A stretch of 11,417 bases of DNA. Source: Bacillota bacterium (GTDB lineage: Bacteria > Bacillota > Clostridia > Oscillospirales > Acutalibacteraceae). A program made the translations under genes and the position numbers. The notes beneath the pieces were generated by a model. The model made no database searches and was not told the DNA's origin. It saw nothing but the letters and a program-made list of their open reading frames with translations. The stretch spans positions 1-11,417 of the forward strand of contig JAEZFF010000085.1 in NCBI GenBank assembly GCA_023417635.1. Direction: 5' to 3'. This document shows, piece by piece, positions 1-6,290 of this stretch (the stretch's first letter is position 1; every line of letters begins with the position of its first letter).

Positions 1-332
1 AGCGAAAACTTTACAGAATCTCTGATCATAACTTACTGACAGCCTTAGCATTCCCAGTGTTCAGCGTCTATCAATCCCACGGGAAGCCTTTGAATAAGCT
101 CTGGCGAAAACTTCGCAGAATCTCTGATCATAACTTACTGACACCCTTAGCATTCCCAGTGTTCCGCATCTATTAATCCCACGGGAAGCCTTTGAATAAG
201 CTCTGGCGAAAACTTTACAGAATCTCTGATTGTGACTTACTGACAGCCTTAGCATTTCCAGTGTTCCGCGTCTAGCAATCCCACGGGAAACCTTCGAATA
301 AGCTCTGGCGAAAACTTCGCAGATAATCTCTG
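1..332. repeat. 102-bp tandem repeat array, about 3.2 copies, cut by the window edge
   Basis: Three full units begin at 2, 104 and 206, each exactly 102 bp long and starting GCGAAAACTT. A fourth unit starting at 308 keeps only about 25 bp before similarity stops near 332. By eye, units 1 and 2 differ at about 6 sites, 1 and 3 at about 8, and 2 and 3 at about 12, mostly transitions. Units 1 and 3 read TTTACAG where units 2 and 4 read TTCGCAG, which hints at an alternating AB pattern. In units 2 and 4 this change makes a small perfect hairpin (GCGAA-AAC-TTCGC). Because 102 is divisible by 3, a minus-strand frame stays open across the array, but almost all differences between units change the amino acid, which argues against coding. 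The array lies downstream of the M23 gene's terminator. Its function is unknown, and it probably continues beyond the left edge. Confidence 0.93.
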
Positions 333-412
333 CAAACAATTGGGATGAGCCCTCACACACGGGAAAATCCGCCGAGAGGTCTTCCCCCCGGCGGAAATCA
401 TTTGCTGCTGCG
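333..412. other. intergenic spacer between repeat array and M23 gene
   Basis: This short unique stretch links the end of the tandem array to the stop codon of the M23 hydrolase gene. Apart from the terminator hairpin at 364-395 I see no gene or RNA in it. Together with the array it makes a non-coding block of about 410 bp. Confidence 0.6.
364..395 (-). terminator. intrinsic terminator after the ftsE-ftsX-M23 operon
   Basis: On the minus strand a 7-bp GC-rich stem (TCCGCCG/CGGCGGA, arms at 389-395 and 368-374) with a 14-nt loop is followed by TTTT and then CCC. It lies about 18 nt past the M23 stop codon. The U-tract is short and the loop large, so it may be of moderate strength. Confidence 0.55.
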
Positions 413-1702
413 TTAACCGAAATAGGCCATTGGGTTAACCGGACTGCCATATTTACGAATTTCGAAATGGCAATGGTTCCCGGTGGACTCACCTGTACTG
501 CCTACATAGCCGATGAGCTGTCCCTTTGTCACCTGGTCGCCTGCGCCAACGGCGCGGCTGCTCATATGTGCATACAAGGAGGAAAAGCCGTTGCCGTGGT
601 CAATCACAACCACATTGCCATAGCCGCCGTAAGCGCCATGGTAATCCTGCCGAACGGATGCAATCACCCGGCCGGAATCCGCAGCATAAATCGGTGTGCC
701 GTACGCGGCGGCAATATCAATGCCTTTATGGAATGAACCCATATCATAGCTGCCGTAGCCCTGGGAAATGCAGCTGTAGCTCGGAATCGGCCATTTAAAG
801 TTCCCGTTGCTCTGGTAGCCACCGCTTCCGCCAGAGGTAGTTCCTCCTCCATTATTAGAACCGCCGCTGTTAGAGCCGCCGCCGTTAGAGTCTCCGCCCT
901 GGGAAGACTGCTGCTGCTGGGCCTGCTGCTGAGCTTGCTGCTGTGCATAGTAGTTTGCAAACCACTGGTCAACCTGCGCGTCGACCTGCTTCCTTTCTTC
1001 GGCAACCTTTGCCTTCTGCGTTTCCGTCTGCTGCTGATTGGTGCTGAGGGTTGCCAGCACTTTTTGGCTTTCCGTGGAAAGTACGCTCAGTTTTCGGCGG
1101 TCCTGGTCAAGGCTTGTGCGCTTTGAGGAAACGGCCCTGCGGTTTTCTTCAATGGCTGCTTTCTGCGTCTTGATACTGTTCATGTCGCTTTTCAGCGCGT
1201 CAATAATTTTCGTATCATGCTCGGAGATAACCTGCAAAAGCTCCGTCTTGTCCGCAAGATCCATAATGTTTTTTGCATTCAGTATGATTTCGATATTGGA
1301 AGCTTCGCCGGTCAGGTAAAGCGCACAGACGCGCTGCTTCAGTTTTTTGAAGTTTTCGTCAATGCTTTTCTGTTTTGCGGCAATCTGTGCCTGCTTAGTG
1401 ACAATGTCAGTATCCAGCTGAGTAATCTGGCTGTTCAGGGAGTCAATCTGACCTTCCACATTGCCGATTTTAGCATCGAGCTGCTGTTTATACTCCAGTT
1501 GCTTCGCCTTATCATTTTTCAGCTTGGAAAGCTGTACGTCAATTTCTTTTTCCTTCTGCTGCAGCAGGGCCTGCTGGCTCTGCATATCGCCAATGGACGA
1601 AGCCGCCTGCACAGGCGCTTTTACAGCGGAGGCCGAAAAGATGAGAGCAGTGGAAAGGACTGCTGCTACAAATGTTCTGACCAACCGTTTACCAGTCAAC
1701 AA
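413..1702 (-). CDS. secreted coiled-coil M23 (LytM-type) murein hydrolase, likely FtsEX-controlled
   Basis: This 429-residue exported cell-wall hydrolase probably cuts peptidoglycan cross-bridges or stem peptides during division or elongation. A signal peptide covers about residues 1-33 (basic start, hydrophobic core 11-26, VQA-A cleavage site). A long Gln/Lys/Glu-rich coiled coil spans about 36-250, then a Q-rich and Gly/Ser/Asn-rich linker (253-300), then the M23 domain (303-429). The Zn and catalytic residues are intact: H325-x3-D329, H379 in YAHM, and H410-x-H412. The layout matches the proteins that FtsEX activates (PcsB in pneumococcus, CwlO in Bacillus, EnvC in E. coli, although EnvC itself lacks active-site residues). 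The gene follows ftsX directly with a 14-bp overlap. The start is TTG: an AAGGAGG site (1708-1714) is 5 nt from the first TTG and 8 nt from a second in-frame TTG at 1697-1699, so the true start could be one codon later. The family is sure; its control by FtsEX is inferred from context. Confidence 0.95.
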   Translation of the reverse strand: MLTGKRLVRTFVAAVLSTALIFSASAVKAPVQAASSIGDMQSQQALLQQKEKEIDVQLSKLKNDKAKQLEYKQQLDAKIGNVEGQIDSLNSQITQLDTDIVTKQAQIAAKQKSIDENFKKLKQRVCALYLTGEASNIEIILNAKNIMDLADKTELLQVISEHDTKIIDALKSDMNSIKTQKAAIEENRRAVSSKRTSLDQDRRKLSVLSTESQKVLATLSTNQQQTETQKAKVAEERKQVDAQVDQWFANYYAQQQAQQQAQQQQSSQGGDSNGGGSNSGGSNNGGGTTSGGSGGYQSNGNFKWPIPSYSCISQGYGSYDMGSFHKGIDIAAAYGTPIYAADSGRVIASVRQDYHGAYGGYGNVVVIDHGNGFSSLYAHMSSRAVGAGDQVTKGQLIGYVGSTGESTGNHCHFEIRKYGSPVNPMAYFG

Positions 1703-2600
1703 TGTCTCCTCCTTCTTTTTTCAGGTATTTGCTGATGGAAATAATACCGCCCAGCGCGCCAAAGATGCACCCGGCCAGCAGGAATGACAGTGTGAGCGGA
1801 ACCGCAACTGAATCCATCGAAACCGGTGTGAATCTGGTGATGGAAGTCAGTGCACCCGTAAGTTTGTCGTACAGCAGTTGCAGTACAACGCTGGAAAGGA
1901 TACCCGAAAGCAGGCCGATAATCATGCCCTCCACAACGAACGGTATCCGCACAAACCAGTCCGTGGCGCCCACGGATTTCATAATATTGATTTCAAGCCT
2001 GCGCGAGAACATGGTTGCGCGTATGGTATTTGAAATAATGAAAAGGGAAACGAGGCTCAACAGCAAAACAATCCAGAAACCGCCCGTCGTAATCATGTGG
2101 TCCAGCTTTGTCAGCTTTGCGGCGATGTCTGAATAATCGTTGACGCTGTTCACGCCCGGCACCTTCTTAATCTGTTGAACGGTGTCTTTATATTTGGAAA
2201 GGTCCTGAAAAGAAATCTGGTAGGCATCCGGAAGCGGATTGTCCTTGCCCGTCATACCGGCAAGAAGGTTTGCATCTTTTTCGCCCAGCATACCCATTAC
2301 ATTTTGAATGGCTTCATCTTTTGGGATAAACTTGCAGCTTTTAATATTGTCAAGCTTCTTAATTTCCTGCCCGGCTTTAACCGATGACAGCACCGGAAGT
2401 CCTTGCTTCATGTAAACCTTAACGGAGTTCGTTCCTTCTACGGCTTTCATGGCTGTGCTGATGTTCATGGAACAAAGCACGGCTGCGCCCGTAAGCAGCA
2501 GGCATGAAACCAGTACACCAACCGAAGCCAGTGACATGGTGCGGTTGCTCCAGATATTCCGCACACCTTCTTTAATTAGATAACGAATACTCTTAATCAT
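1689..2600 (-). CDS. ftsX: cell-division ABC transporter-like membrane protein FtsX
   Basis: This is the membrane half of FtsEX, which does not import or export a solute but passes the ATPase cycle of FtsE to a peptidoglycan hydrolase outside the cell. At 303 residues it has the normal length. The cytoplasmic start (YLIKEGVRNIWSNR) is followed by TM1 (about 24-46), a large outer loop (47-172) that in this family grips the hydrolase's coiled coil, TM2 (174-195), TM3 (222-243) and TM4 (266-289). The cytoplasmic EINIMKSVGATDWFVRIP segment before TM3 is a family hallmark. I chose the ATG at 2598-2600 because GGGAGGA stands 5 nt upstream; a longer frame upstream of it lies inside ftsE and adds 19 non-homologous residues. 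It overlaps ftsE by 8 bp and the hydrolase gene by 14 bp, so translation is probably coupled. Confidence 0.96.
   Translation of the reverse strand: MIKSIRYLIKEGVRNIWSNRTMSLASVGVLVSCLLLTGAAVLCSMNISTAMKAVEGTNSVKVYMKQGLPVLSSVKAGQEIKKLDNIKSCKFIPKDEAIQNVMGMLGEKDANLLAGMTGKDNPLPDAYQISFQDLSKYKDTVQQIKKVPGVNSVNDYSDIAAKLTKLDHMITTGGFWIVLLLSLVSLFIISNTIRATMFSRRLEINIMKSVGATDWFVRIPFVVEGMIIGLLSGILSSVVLQLLYDKLTGALTSITRFTPVSMDSVAVPLTLSFLLAGCIFGALGGIISISKYLKKEGGDIVDW
1708..1714 (-). promoter_or_regulatory. ribosome binding site for the M23 gene, inside ftsX
   Basis: AAGGAGG lies within the last codons of ftsX, 5 nt before one TTG and 8 nt before the next in-frame TTG. There is no ATG or GTG nearby, so this site decides that translation begins at TTG and suggests coupling with the end of ftsX. 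Confidence 0.8.
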
Positions 2601-3276
2601 GTTCTTCCTCCCAGTTACAGGTATCGGAAACAATGGTGCCGCTGTTGATTTCAACAACCCTGCGCTGGAAATGCTTCACCAGCGAATGCTCGTGCGTTAC
2701 CATTAAAATCGTTGTTCCGCGTTTGTTAATCTGCGTAAGCAAATCCACAATTTCAAACGAAAGTGCCGGGTCAACGTTGCCCGTAGGTTCATCGGCAATC
2801 AGGAGCTTCGGGTTGTTCACAAGGGCGCGGGCCAAGCCTACACGCTGCTGCTCGCCGCCGGAAAGTTCGCGCGGGTGACACTGAGCCTTATCCTGAAGGT
2901 TTACAAGGCCCAGAATATACGGTACACGGCGGTGAATCTCCCGGGTGGTAGCCCCCACAACGTGCATGGCAAACGCCACATTTTCAAAAACAGTCATTTT
3001 GCTGATTAGGCGGAAATCCTGAAACACCATGCCCATCATGCGGCGCAGGTACGGCACGTCGGTCCTTTTTATCTCGGAAAGGTGCTGCTCGCCGACAATG
3101 ATTTCGCCAGCTGTAGGGCGCTCTTCACAGGTAATCAGTTTCAGGAAGGTACTTTTACCGGCGCCGGACTGGCCCACGATGAAGACAAACTCGCCGTCAT
3201 TCACCTTGATGCTTATGTCTTTCAGCGCCTGTGTCCCATTTGGGTAGGATTTACTCACGTGATGAAATTCTATCAT
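2593..3276 (-). CDS. ftsE: cell-division ATP-binding protein FtsE
   Basis: FtsE is the cytoplasmic ABC ATPase that drives FtsX and so switches on the partner cell-wall hydrolase. The 227-residue protein has every ABC element: Walker A GQSGAGKST (35-43), Q-loop Q86 in VFQDFRL, signature LSGGEQQ (138-144), Walker B LLIADE with the catalytic Glu at 163, and H-loop H195. VFQDFRL is typical of FtsE rather than of LolD/MacB-type ATPases, and the ftsX neighbour confirms the call. The ATG start is preceded by TTTGGAG at a 7-nt spacing. The gene is the first of the ftsE-ftsX-M23 set. Upstream is a terminator-like hairpin (3341-3375) and weak promoter candidates, so whether the operon has its own promoter or relies partly on read-through from the regulator gene is open. 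Confidence 0.97.
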   Translation of the reverse strand: MIEFHHVSKSYPNGTQALKDISIKVNDGEFVFIVGQSGAGKSTFLKLITCEERPTAGEIIVGEQHLSEIKRTDVPYLRRMMGMVFQDFRLISKMTVFENVAFAMHVVGATTREIHRRVPYILGLVNLQDKAQCHPRELSGGEQQRVGLARALVNNPKLLIADEPTGNVDPALSFEIVDLLTQINKRGTTILMVTHEHSLVKHFQRRVVEINSGTIVSDTCNWEEEHD

Positions 3277-3327
3277 TTAATCGCTCCAAATTCGGCTTCA
3301 TTTCTCTTTTTTCGTACAAAATAGGGC

Positions 3328-3376
3328 AAAAACAGAACAATGCCCACCGGTATGTTTCCATAATACCAATGGGCAC
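3328..3376 (-). terminator. intrinsic terminator after the PucR-type regulator gene
   Basis: On the minus strand TGCCCATTGGTAT pairs with ATACCGGTGGGCA (arms at 3363-3375 and 3341-3353) to give 13 bp including two G-U pairs, with a 9-nt loop. A U-rich tail (TTGTTCTGTTTTTG) follows. On the plus strand the two wobble pairs become mismatches, so the structure favours minus-strand transcripts. It lies about 60 nt past the regulator's stop codon and 50 nt before ftsE. Confidence 0.65.
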
Positions 3377-3380
3377 CCCT

Positions 3381-3410
3381 ACTATAGTTCTTTGCTGTAA
3401 TTAATCTGTA
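3381..3410 (-). promoter_or_regulatory. possible promoter ahead of the 3341-3375 hairpin
   Basis: A good -10 box, TATAGT (3381-3386), has a weak -35 (TTACAG, 3406-3411) at a long 19-nt spacing. A transcript from it would start near 3374, right at the terminator-like hairpin. A second weak candidate is TGGGCA with 17 nt to TATTTT, overlapping the hairpin's 3' arm. I cannot say which, if either, drives ftsE. Confidence 0.3.
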
Positions 3411-3437
3411 ATATTTTTGTTACACTTTTTGGCAGGT

Positions 3438-4523
3438 TCAAAATTTAATCGGGTTGGAAGAAAGGTATTTTTTTACCATAAGCGCAACCTTAAACACAAT
3501 GGCGTCTTCAAATTCACGCAGGTCAAGGCCGGTAATCTTTTTAATCTTCTCCAAGCGGTAAACCAGCGTGTTGCGGTGAACAAACAGCTTACGAGAAGTT
3601 TCGGAAACATTCAGGTTGTTTTCAAAAAAGCGCTGTATTGTGAACAATGTTTCGTGGTCCAGCGAATCGATGGAACCTTTTTTGAAAACCTCTTTCAGAA
3701 AGGCATTGCACAGAGTAGTCGGCAGCTGATAAATCAGGCGTGCAATGCCAAGGTTGTCATAGCTTACAATAGAATGCTCGGTGTCGAACACTTTGCCGAC
3801 TTCCAGTGCAATCTGTGCTTCCTTGAATGAACGGGCCAGGTCTTTAATGCCGGTAACAATAGTGCCGATGCCGACAACACAGTGAGTGTAGAACTCGCTG
3901 CTTAGCGTATCCACAATGGAGTTCGCCAATTTGTCGAGATCTTTCGTGTCAATGCCGGGGCGGATTTCCTTCACAAGAGCAATGTCGGTTTCGTTAATGT
4001 TGATGACGAAGTCCTTATTCTTGTCCGGGAAAAGGTTCTGCACCACGTCATAAACGGAAACATCCGTTTTGTTTGTAACCTTTATCAGCAGACACACACG
4101 GCTGACGTCGGAGTTAAAGCGCAGTTCGCGTGCCTTAAGGTAGATGTCACCGGGAAGAATATTGTCGAGAATGACATTCTTGATGAAATTGCTGCGGTCG
4201 TACTTTTCGTCGTAGTACTGCTTAATGCTGTTAAGCGAAATGGCCAGCACGGAAGCATAGCGCCCTGCCTCCGGGTCGCTGCCGGAAACGAACACCGCAT
4301 ACTCCGGGCGCGGATGGCTGCCAAAAGATTTATAGGTGTAGCCGTTCACAACAAAAGTGCCCGGCGAAACAAAAGCATCCGTAGAAACATTGTCGCTCAC
4401 TTCGCCAATCCGGCCAAGTTCGCTGCAGGCGATAATGACCGAAGTTTCATCTACAACGCCAATTGTGCGGTCAATGGCGTCACGCATCTGATGGATTACG
4501 CCTTGAAATAGCCTGTTAGACAT
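3438..4523 (-). CDS. PucR/CdaR-type transcriptional regulator
   Basis: This 361-residue cytoplasmic protein has the shape of the PucR/CdaR regulators. Its variable N-terminal half (about 1-125) is of a type that may sense a small molecule; there is a middle GGDEF-like fold region (about 135-250) without a GGDEF motif; and a C-terminal helix-turn-helix covers about 292-352. The C-terminus is the diagnostic part: TIQRFFENNLNVSETSRKL followed by FVHRNTLVYRLEKIKKITGL closely fits the family's DNA-binding domain. The ATG start has GTGAGGG 6-7 nt upstream. A strong promoter candidate lies at 4598-4626 and a terminator at 3341-3375, so it appears to be a single-gene unit. It sits directly upstream of ftsE in the same direction, which raises the question of whether it governs the cell-wall operon, but nothing in the sequence proves this. 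The effector is unknown. Confidence 0.88.
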   Translation of the reverse strand: MSNRLFQGVIHQMRDAIDRTIGVVDETSVIIACSELGRIGEVSDNVSTDAFVSPGTFVVNGYTYKSFGSHPRPEYAVFVSGSDPEAGRYASVLAISLNSIKQYYDEKYDRSNFIKNVILDNILPGDIYLKARELRFNSDVSRVCLLIKVTNKTDVSVYDVVQNLFPDKNKDFVININETDIALVKEIRPGIDTKDLDKLANSIVDTLSSEFYTHCVVGIGTIVTGIKDLARSFKEAQIALEVGKVFDTEHSIVSYDNLGIARLIYQLPTTLCNAFLKEVFKKGSIDSLDHETLFTIQRFFENNLNVSETSRKLFVHRNTLVYRLEKIKKITGLDLREFEDAIVFKVALMVKKYLSSNPIKF

Positions 4524-4597
4524 GGCAATCCCTCACTTTTTAAAATCTATCACAGATAATATCAATATAAACATTTCCAGATGGTGTACTGTATTAC

Positions 4598-4626
4598 ATT
4601 TTACATAAATTTGAGAAGAATTTCAA
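4598..4626 (-). promoter_or_regulatory. promoter of the PucR-type regulator gene
   Basis: TTGAAA (4621-4626) and TAAAAT (4598-4603) are separated by exactly 17 bp, each matching the housekeeping consensus at 5 of 6 places. The predicted start is near 4591, giving a leader of about 68 nt. AT-rich DNA upstream (4637-4660) could act as an UP element. Confidence 0.7.
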
Positions 4627-4636
4627 CTGTGAATTT

Positions 4637-4655
4637 ATTATTTTCTCAAAATAAT
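4637..4655. repeat. perfect AT-rich inverted repeat upstream of the regulator promoter
   Basis: ATTATTTT and AAAATAAT form 8-bp arms around CTC, ending 11 bp upstream of the -35 box. It could be an operator, possibly for autoregulation, or simply part of an AT-rich UP element. Composition here is so AT-rich that chance symmetry is possible. Confidence 0.5.
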
Positions 4656-4723
4656 TTTTTAAAGGCCCTTCTTCCTCTTTTTGAAATGACAAATTTTCAT
4701 TTCTTTTCACAGAAATTGATATG

Positions 4724-4765
4724 AAAAAAGGCTCCGCTGCAAAGCAAAGACTTTACAGCAGAACC
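4724..4765 (-). terminator. strong intrinsic terminator of the sedolisin gene
   Basis: On the minus strand a 15-bp stem (arms 4751-4765 and 4730-4744, with three G-U pairs) closes a 6-nt loop and is followed by TTTTTT. It begins 19 nt after the stop codon. The wobble pairs would be mismatches on the other strand, so it is directional. Confidence 0.93.
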
Positions 4766-4784
4766 ACAAATACCGCAGAACCGG

Positions 4785-5921
4785 TTAGAGAAGCGGAAGC
4801 AGTTTCGCTGCATTCGGGCTTCCAAGTCCGGTCACAAAGTCATACCCTTTTTTAGCACTGTTTCCATTAGAGCCGGAAACGACGTCATAAAAAACGCCCT
4901 GAGGGTTCTGGTATGATGTTCCACCCGCAAGTTTATAGAGCTTTTCACCGGCGTTAGAATTGGGAGAATAGCTGTTGCCAACGGCAAGGAGGCCTGCCCA
5001 TGCGGGTGCCGAAAGGCTTGTGCCGCCAACCTCAAACCAGCCGCTTCTGCCGCTATAATTGACGCTGGAGTAAACTGCTACGCCTGTTGCAGGGTCGGCG
5101 TCAAAGGCAACATCCGGGATACCGCGTTTTCCATTGCTGGAAATCTTCATATCTCTCTGCCAGGAGGGCTCCTGAATGTATTGGCTTGGATCACCGCCGG
5201 AACCGGACCATGCAGTCTCACTTCTCCGGTGACTTGTGGAATCCAGCCTCAGTGTGGTTCCCCCAACAGCTACAACCTTCTGCGATGCTGCAGGGTAACT
5301 GGCTGCTGCCCCATTGTCGCCATCGGAAGCTACATATGTAGTAGAAGGATGTGAAAAATAGGTATCATACCTTGAACTTTCACTGCTGCTTTCCCTTCCG
5401 CCCCAGCTCATGGAAACGATCTGGGCCGAATTGTTGTTCGCGTAGTCTACCGCATGAAACATATCGGTAAAAGCTGCGGATTTCGCGGCAACAACCGTAA
5501 TATTTGCCTGCGGCGCCATGGAATGCGCCCACTCAACATCAAGAGCTGTTTCCAGTGCCCAGCCACCGCTGTCGTTACTGTAATCCGGCTGTCCACCCGG
5601 GTAGGCGACGTGTATGCTTGGAGGTGCGTTTAAACTGAACGTGCTGTCAAAGGTTTTCAAATCTTGTTCAATGTTTGGGTCCCCATACGCATCAACAATT
5701 GCGATGGTCTGGCCAGCCCCCTGCTTCGGCAGAGAATTTACCCCGTAGGCAGTGCGAAGCTGGTTTGGCGAATATCCGTTTACATAAGCGTTGGTGGCGT
5801 TGGCCTCAACTTTCATCATTGGGGAAACCGTTTGAACACAATTTTTGCCGACCGGGCAGTTTCCCGCCAGAATTACCAAGCCCAATGCACAGGCTAGCAG
5901 TTGTTTTATTTTTTTTACCAT
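4785..5921 (-). CDS. secreted sedolisin-like serine-carboxyl peptidase (family S53), no propeptide
   Basis: This exported protease of 378 residues is counted from ATG 5919-5921. An in-frame TTG two codons upstream is only 3 nt from the AAGGAGG site, whereas the ATG is 9 nt away, so the ATG is preferred. The N-terminus is a signal peptide (basic start, hydrophobic core about 8-20); whether signal peptidase I or II cleaves is unclear because a Cys lies at 22. The catalytic domain begins at about residue 50 (YSPNQLRTAYGV). The S53 residues are present: Glu124 and Asp128 in LETALD, oxyanion Asp202 in SDGDNG, and nucleophile Ser302 in GGTSLSAP. Calcium-site residues fit at Asp346 (FYD) and Asp361 (GYDFVTGLGSP). 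The usual propeptide of roughly 150-200 residues is absent. Known sedolisins work best in acid, so a role in acidic surroundings is possible but inferred. It has its own promoter and terminator and no functional partner nearby. Confidence 0.92.
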   Translation of the reverse strand: MVKKIKQLLACALGLVILAGNCPVGKNCVQTVSPMMKVEANATNAYVNGYSPNQLRTAYGVNSLPKQGAGQTIAIVDAYGDPNIEQDLKTFDSTFSLNAPPSIHVAYPGGQPDYSNDSGGWALETALDVEWAHSMAPQANITVVAAKSAAFTDMFHAVDYANNNSAQIVSMSWGGRESSSESSRYDTYFSHPSTTYVASDGDNGAAASYPAASQKVVAVGGTTLRLDSTSHRRSETAWSGSGGDPSQYIQEPSWQRDMKISSNGKRGIPDVAFDADPATGVAVYSSVNYSGRSGWFEVGGTSLSAPAWAGLLAVGNSYSPNSNAGEKLYKLAGGTSYQNPQGVFYDVVSGSNGNSAKKGYDFVTGLGSPNAAKLLPLL

Positions 5922-5930
5922 ATTCAAGTA

Positions 5931-5937
5931 CCTCCTT
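5931..5937 (-). promoter_or_regulatory. ribosome binding site deciding the sedolisin start
   Basis: AAGGAGG lies 9 nt before the ATG at 5919-5921 but only 3 nt before the in-frame TTG at 5925-5927. This favours the ATG and shortens the protein by two residues compared with the longest reading frame. Confidence 0.8.
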
Positions 5938-5953
5938 CACTTTCTTGAAGTCC

Positions 5954-5997
5954 GCAATGGAAGAATGCAGCTGGCCAAATACTGCATAGAACATTGC
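5954..5997 (-). promoter_or_regulatory. hairpin in the sedolisin mRNA leader
   Basis: GCAATG (5954-5959) pairs with CATTGC (5992-5997), and ATGCAG (5965-5970) pairs with CTGCAT (5982-5987), giving two stacked 6-bp stems with a small internal loop and an 11-nt end loop. It lies 17 nt upstream of the ribosome binding site, inside the predicted leader. No U-tract follows, so it is not a terminator. It may affect mRNA stability or translation. I do not recognise it as a known riboswitch. Confidence 0.5.
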
Positions 5998-6071
5998 ATT
6001 TTATCCTTCCAAAAGGGCAATCCGGATGCACTTAGGAATGCGAAATTAAAGTTGAATAATTTTTATGTATC

Positions 6072-6100
6072 ATAATATCACTTCCAGTTATAGAAGTAAA
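6072..6100 (-). promoter_or_regulatory. extended -10 promoter of the sedolisin gene
   Basis: TATTAT (6072-6077) is preceded by TGA, forming an extended -10 motif, and TTTACT (6095-6100) stands exactly 17 bp upstream as the -35. The predicted start is near 6065, giving a leader of about 143 nt before the ATG. Confidence 0.65.
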
Positions 6101-6232
6101 CAGTTATTTATCCATTTAATGTAATAAATTTTAAAACAGAGTTATCCATCCTAACCAAATGGCATTTGCCCACAGCAGTACCTTAAATAATTCGCTATAA
6201 AATTTAATTTTTGAAAGAATCGGTGCAAAAAT

Positions 6233-6273
6233 AAAAATTGCCACCCCCGGCTGTGCCGGAGATGACAATTTTT
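6233..6273 (-). terminator. strong intrinsic terminator of the nrdD-nrdG operon
   Basis: On the minus strand an almost continuous 19-bp stem (arms 6255-6273 and 6233-6251, with several G-U pairs) closes a 3-nt ACA loop. The U run that forms the end of the 3' arm continues as ATTTTTG. It starts 17 nt past the nrdG stop. On the plus strand the centre would have mismatches, so it fits minus-strand transcription best. Confidence 0.93.
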
Positions 6274-6290
6274 CGCCATACCAGTAAAAT

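Larger units (their letters stand above)
5922..6290. other. 369-bp gene-free region between sedolisin and nrdG
   Basis: This AT-rich stretch holds, from right to left, the nrdDG terminator (6233-6273), about 130 bp with no feature I can support, the sedolisin promoter (6072-6100), and the leader with its hairpin and ribosome binding site. Short open frames on the plus strand here lack ribosome binding sites and coding character. Confidence 0.75.

Noticed and set aside
1..332. CRISPR array
   Set aside because: The repeat unit is 102 bp with no separate unique spacers, the units are diverged along their length, and no cas genes are in the window.
61..492. Minus-strand frame of 143 residues across the repeat array
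   Set aside because: It begins inside the M23 gene's 3' end, runs through the terminator, and is open only because the repeat length is a multiple of three. Differences between units are nearly all non-synonymous, and the unit 1 stop arises from one base change. No ribosome binding site was seen.
948..955. Trinucleotide-repeat instability in the Q-rich linker of the M23 protein
   Set aside because: The Gln codons are interrupted by Ala codons, and such linkers are common between coiled coil and M23 domain; no long pure run is present.
1217..1735. Plus-strand frame of 172 residues opposite the M23 gene
   Set aside because: It is antisense to the coiled-coil region of a clear gene, has no plausible ribosome binding site and no recognised domain.
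2601..2657. Longer FtsX with 19 extra N-terminal residues
   Set aside because: The extension lies inside the ftsE coding end, lacks family similarity, and a well-spaced GGGAGGA stands before the internal ATG at 2600.
6108..6148. Two TTATCCA motifs resembling DnaA boxes
   Set aside because: Only two imperfect copies in AT-rich DNA with no dnaA, dnaN or other origin genes nearby; not enough for an origin.
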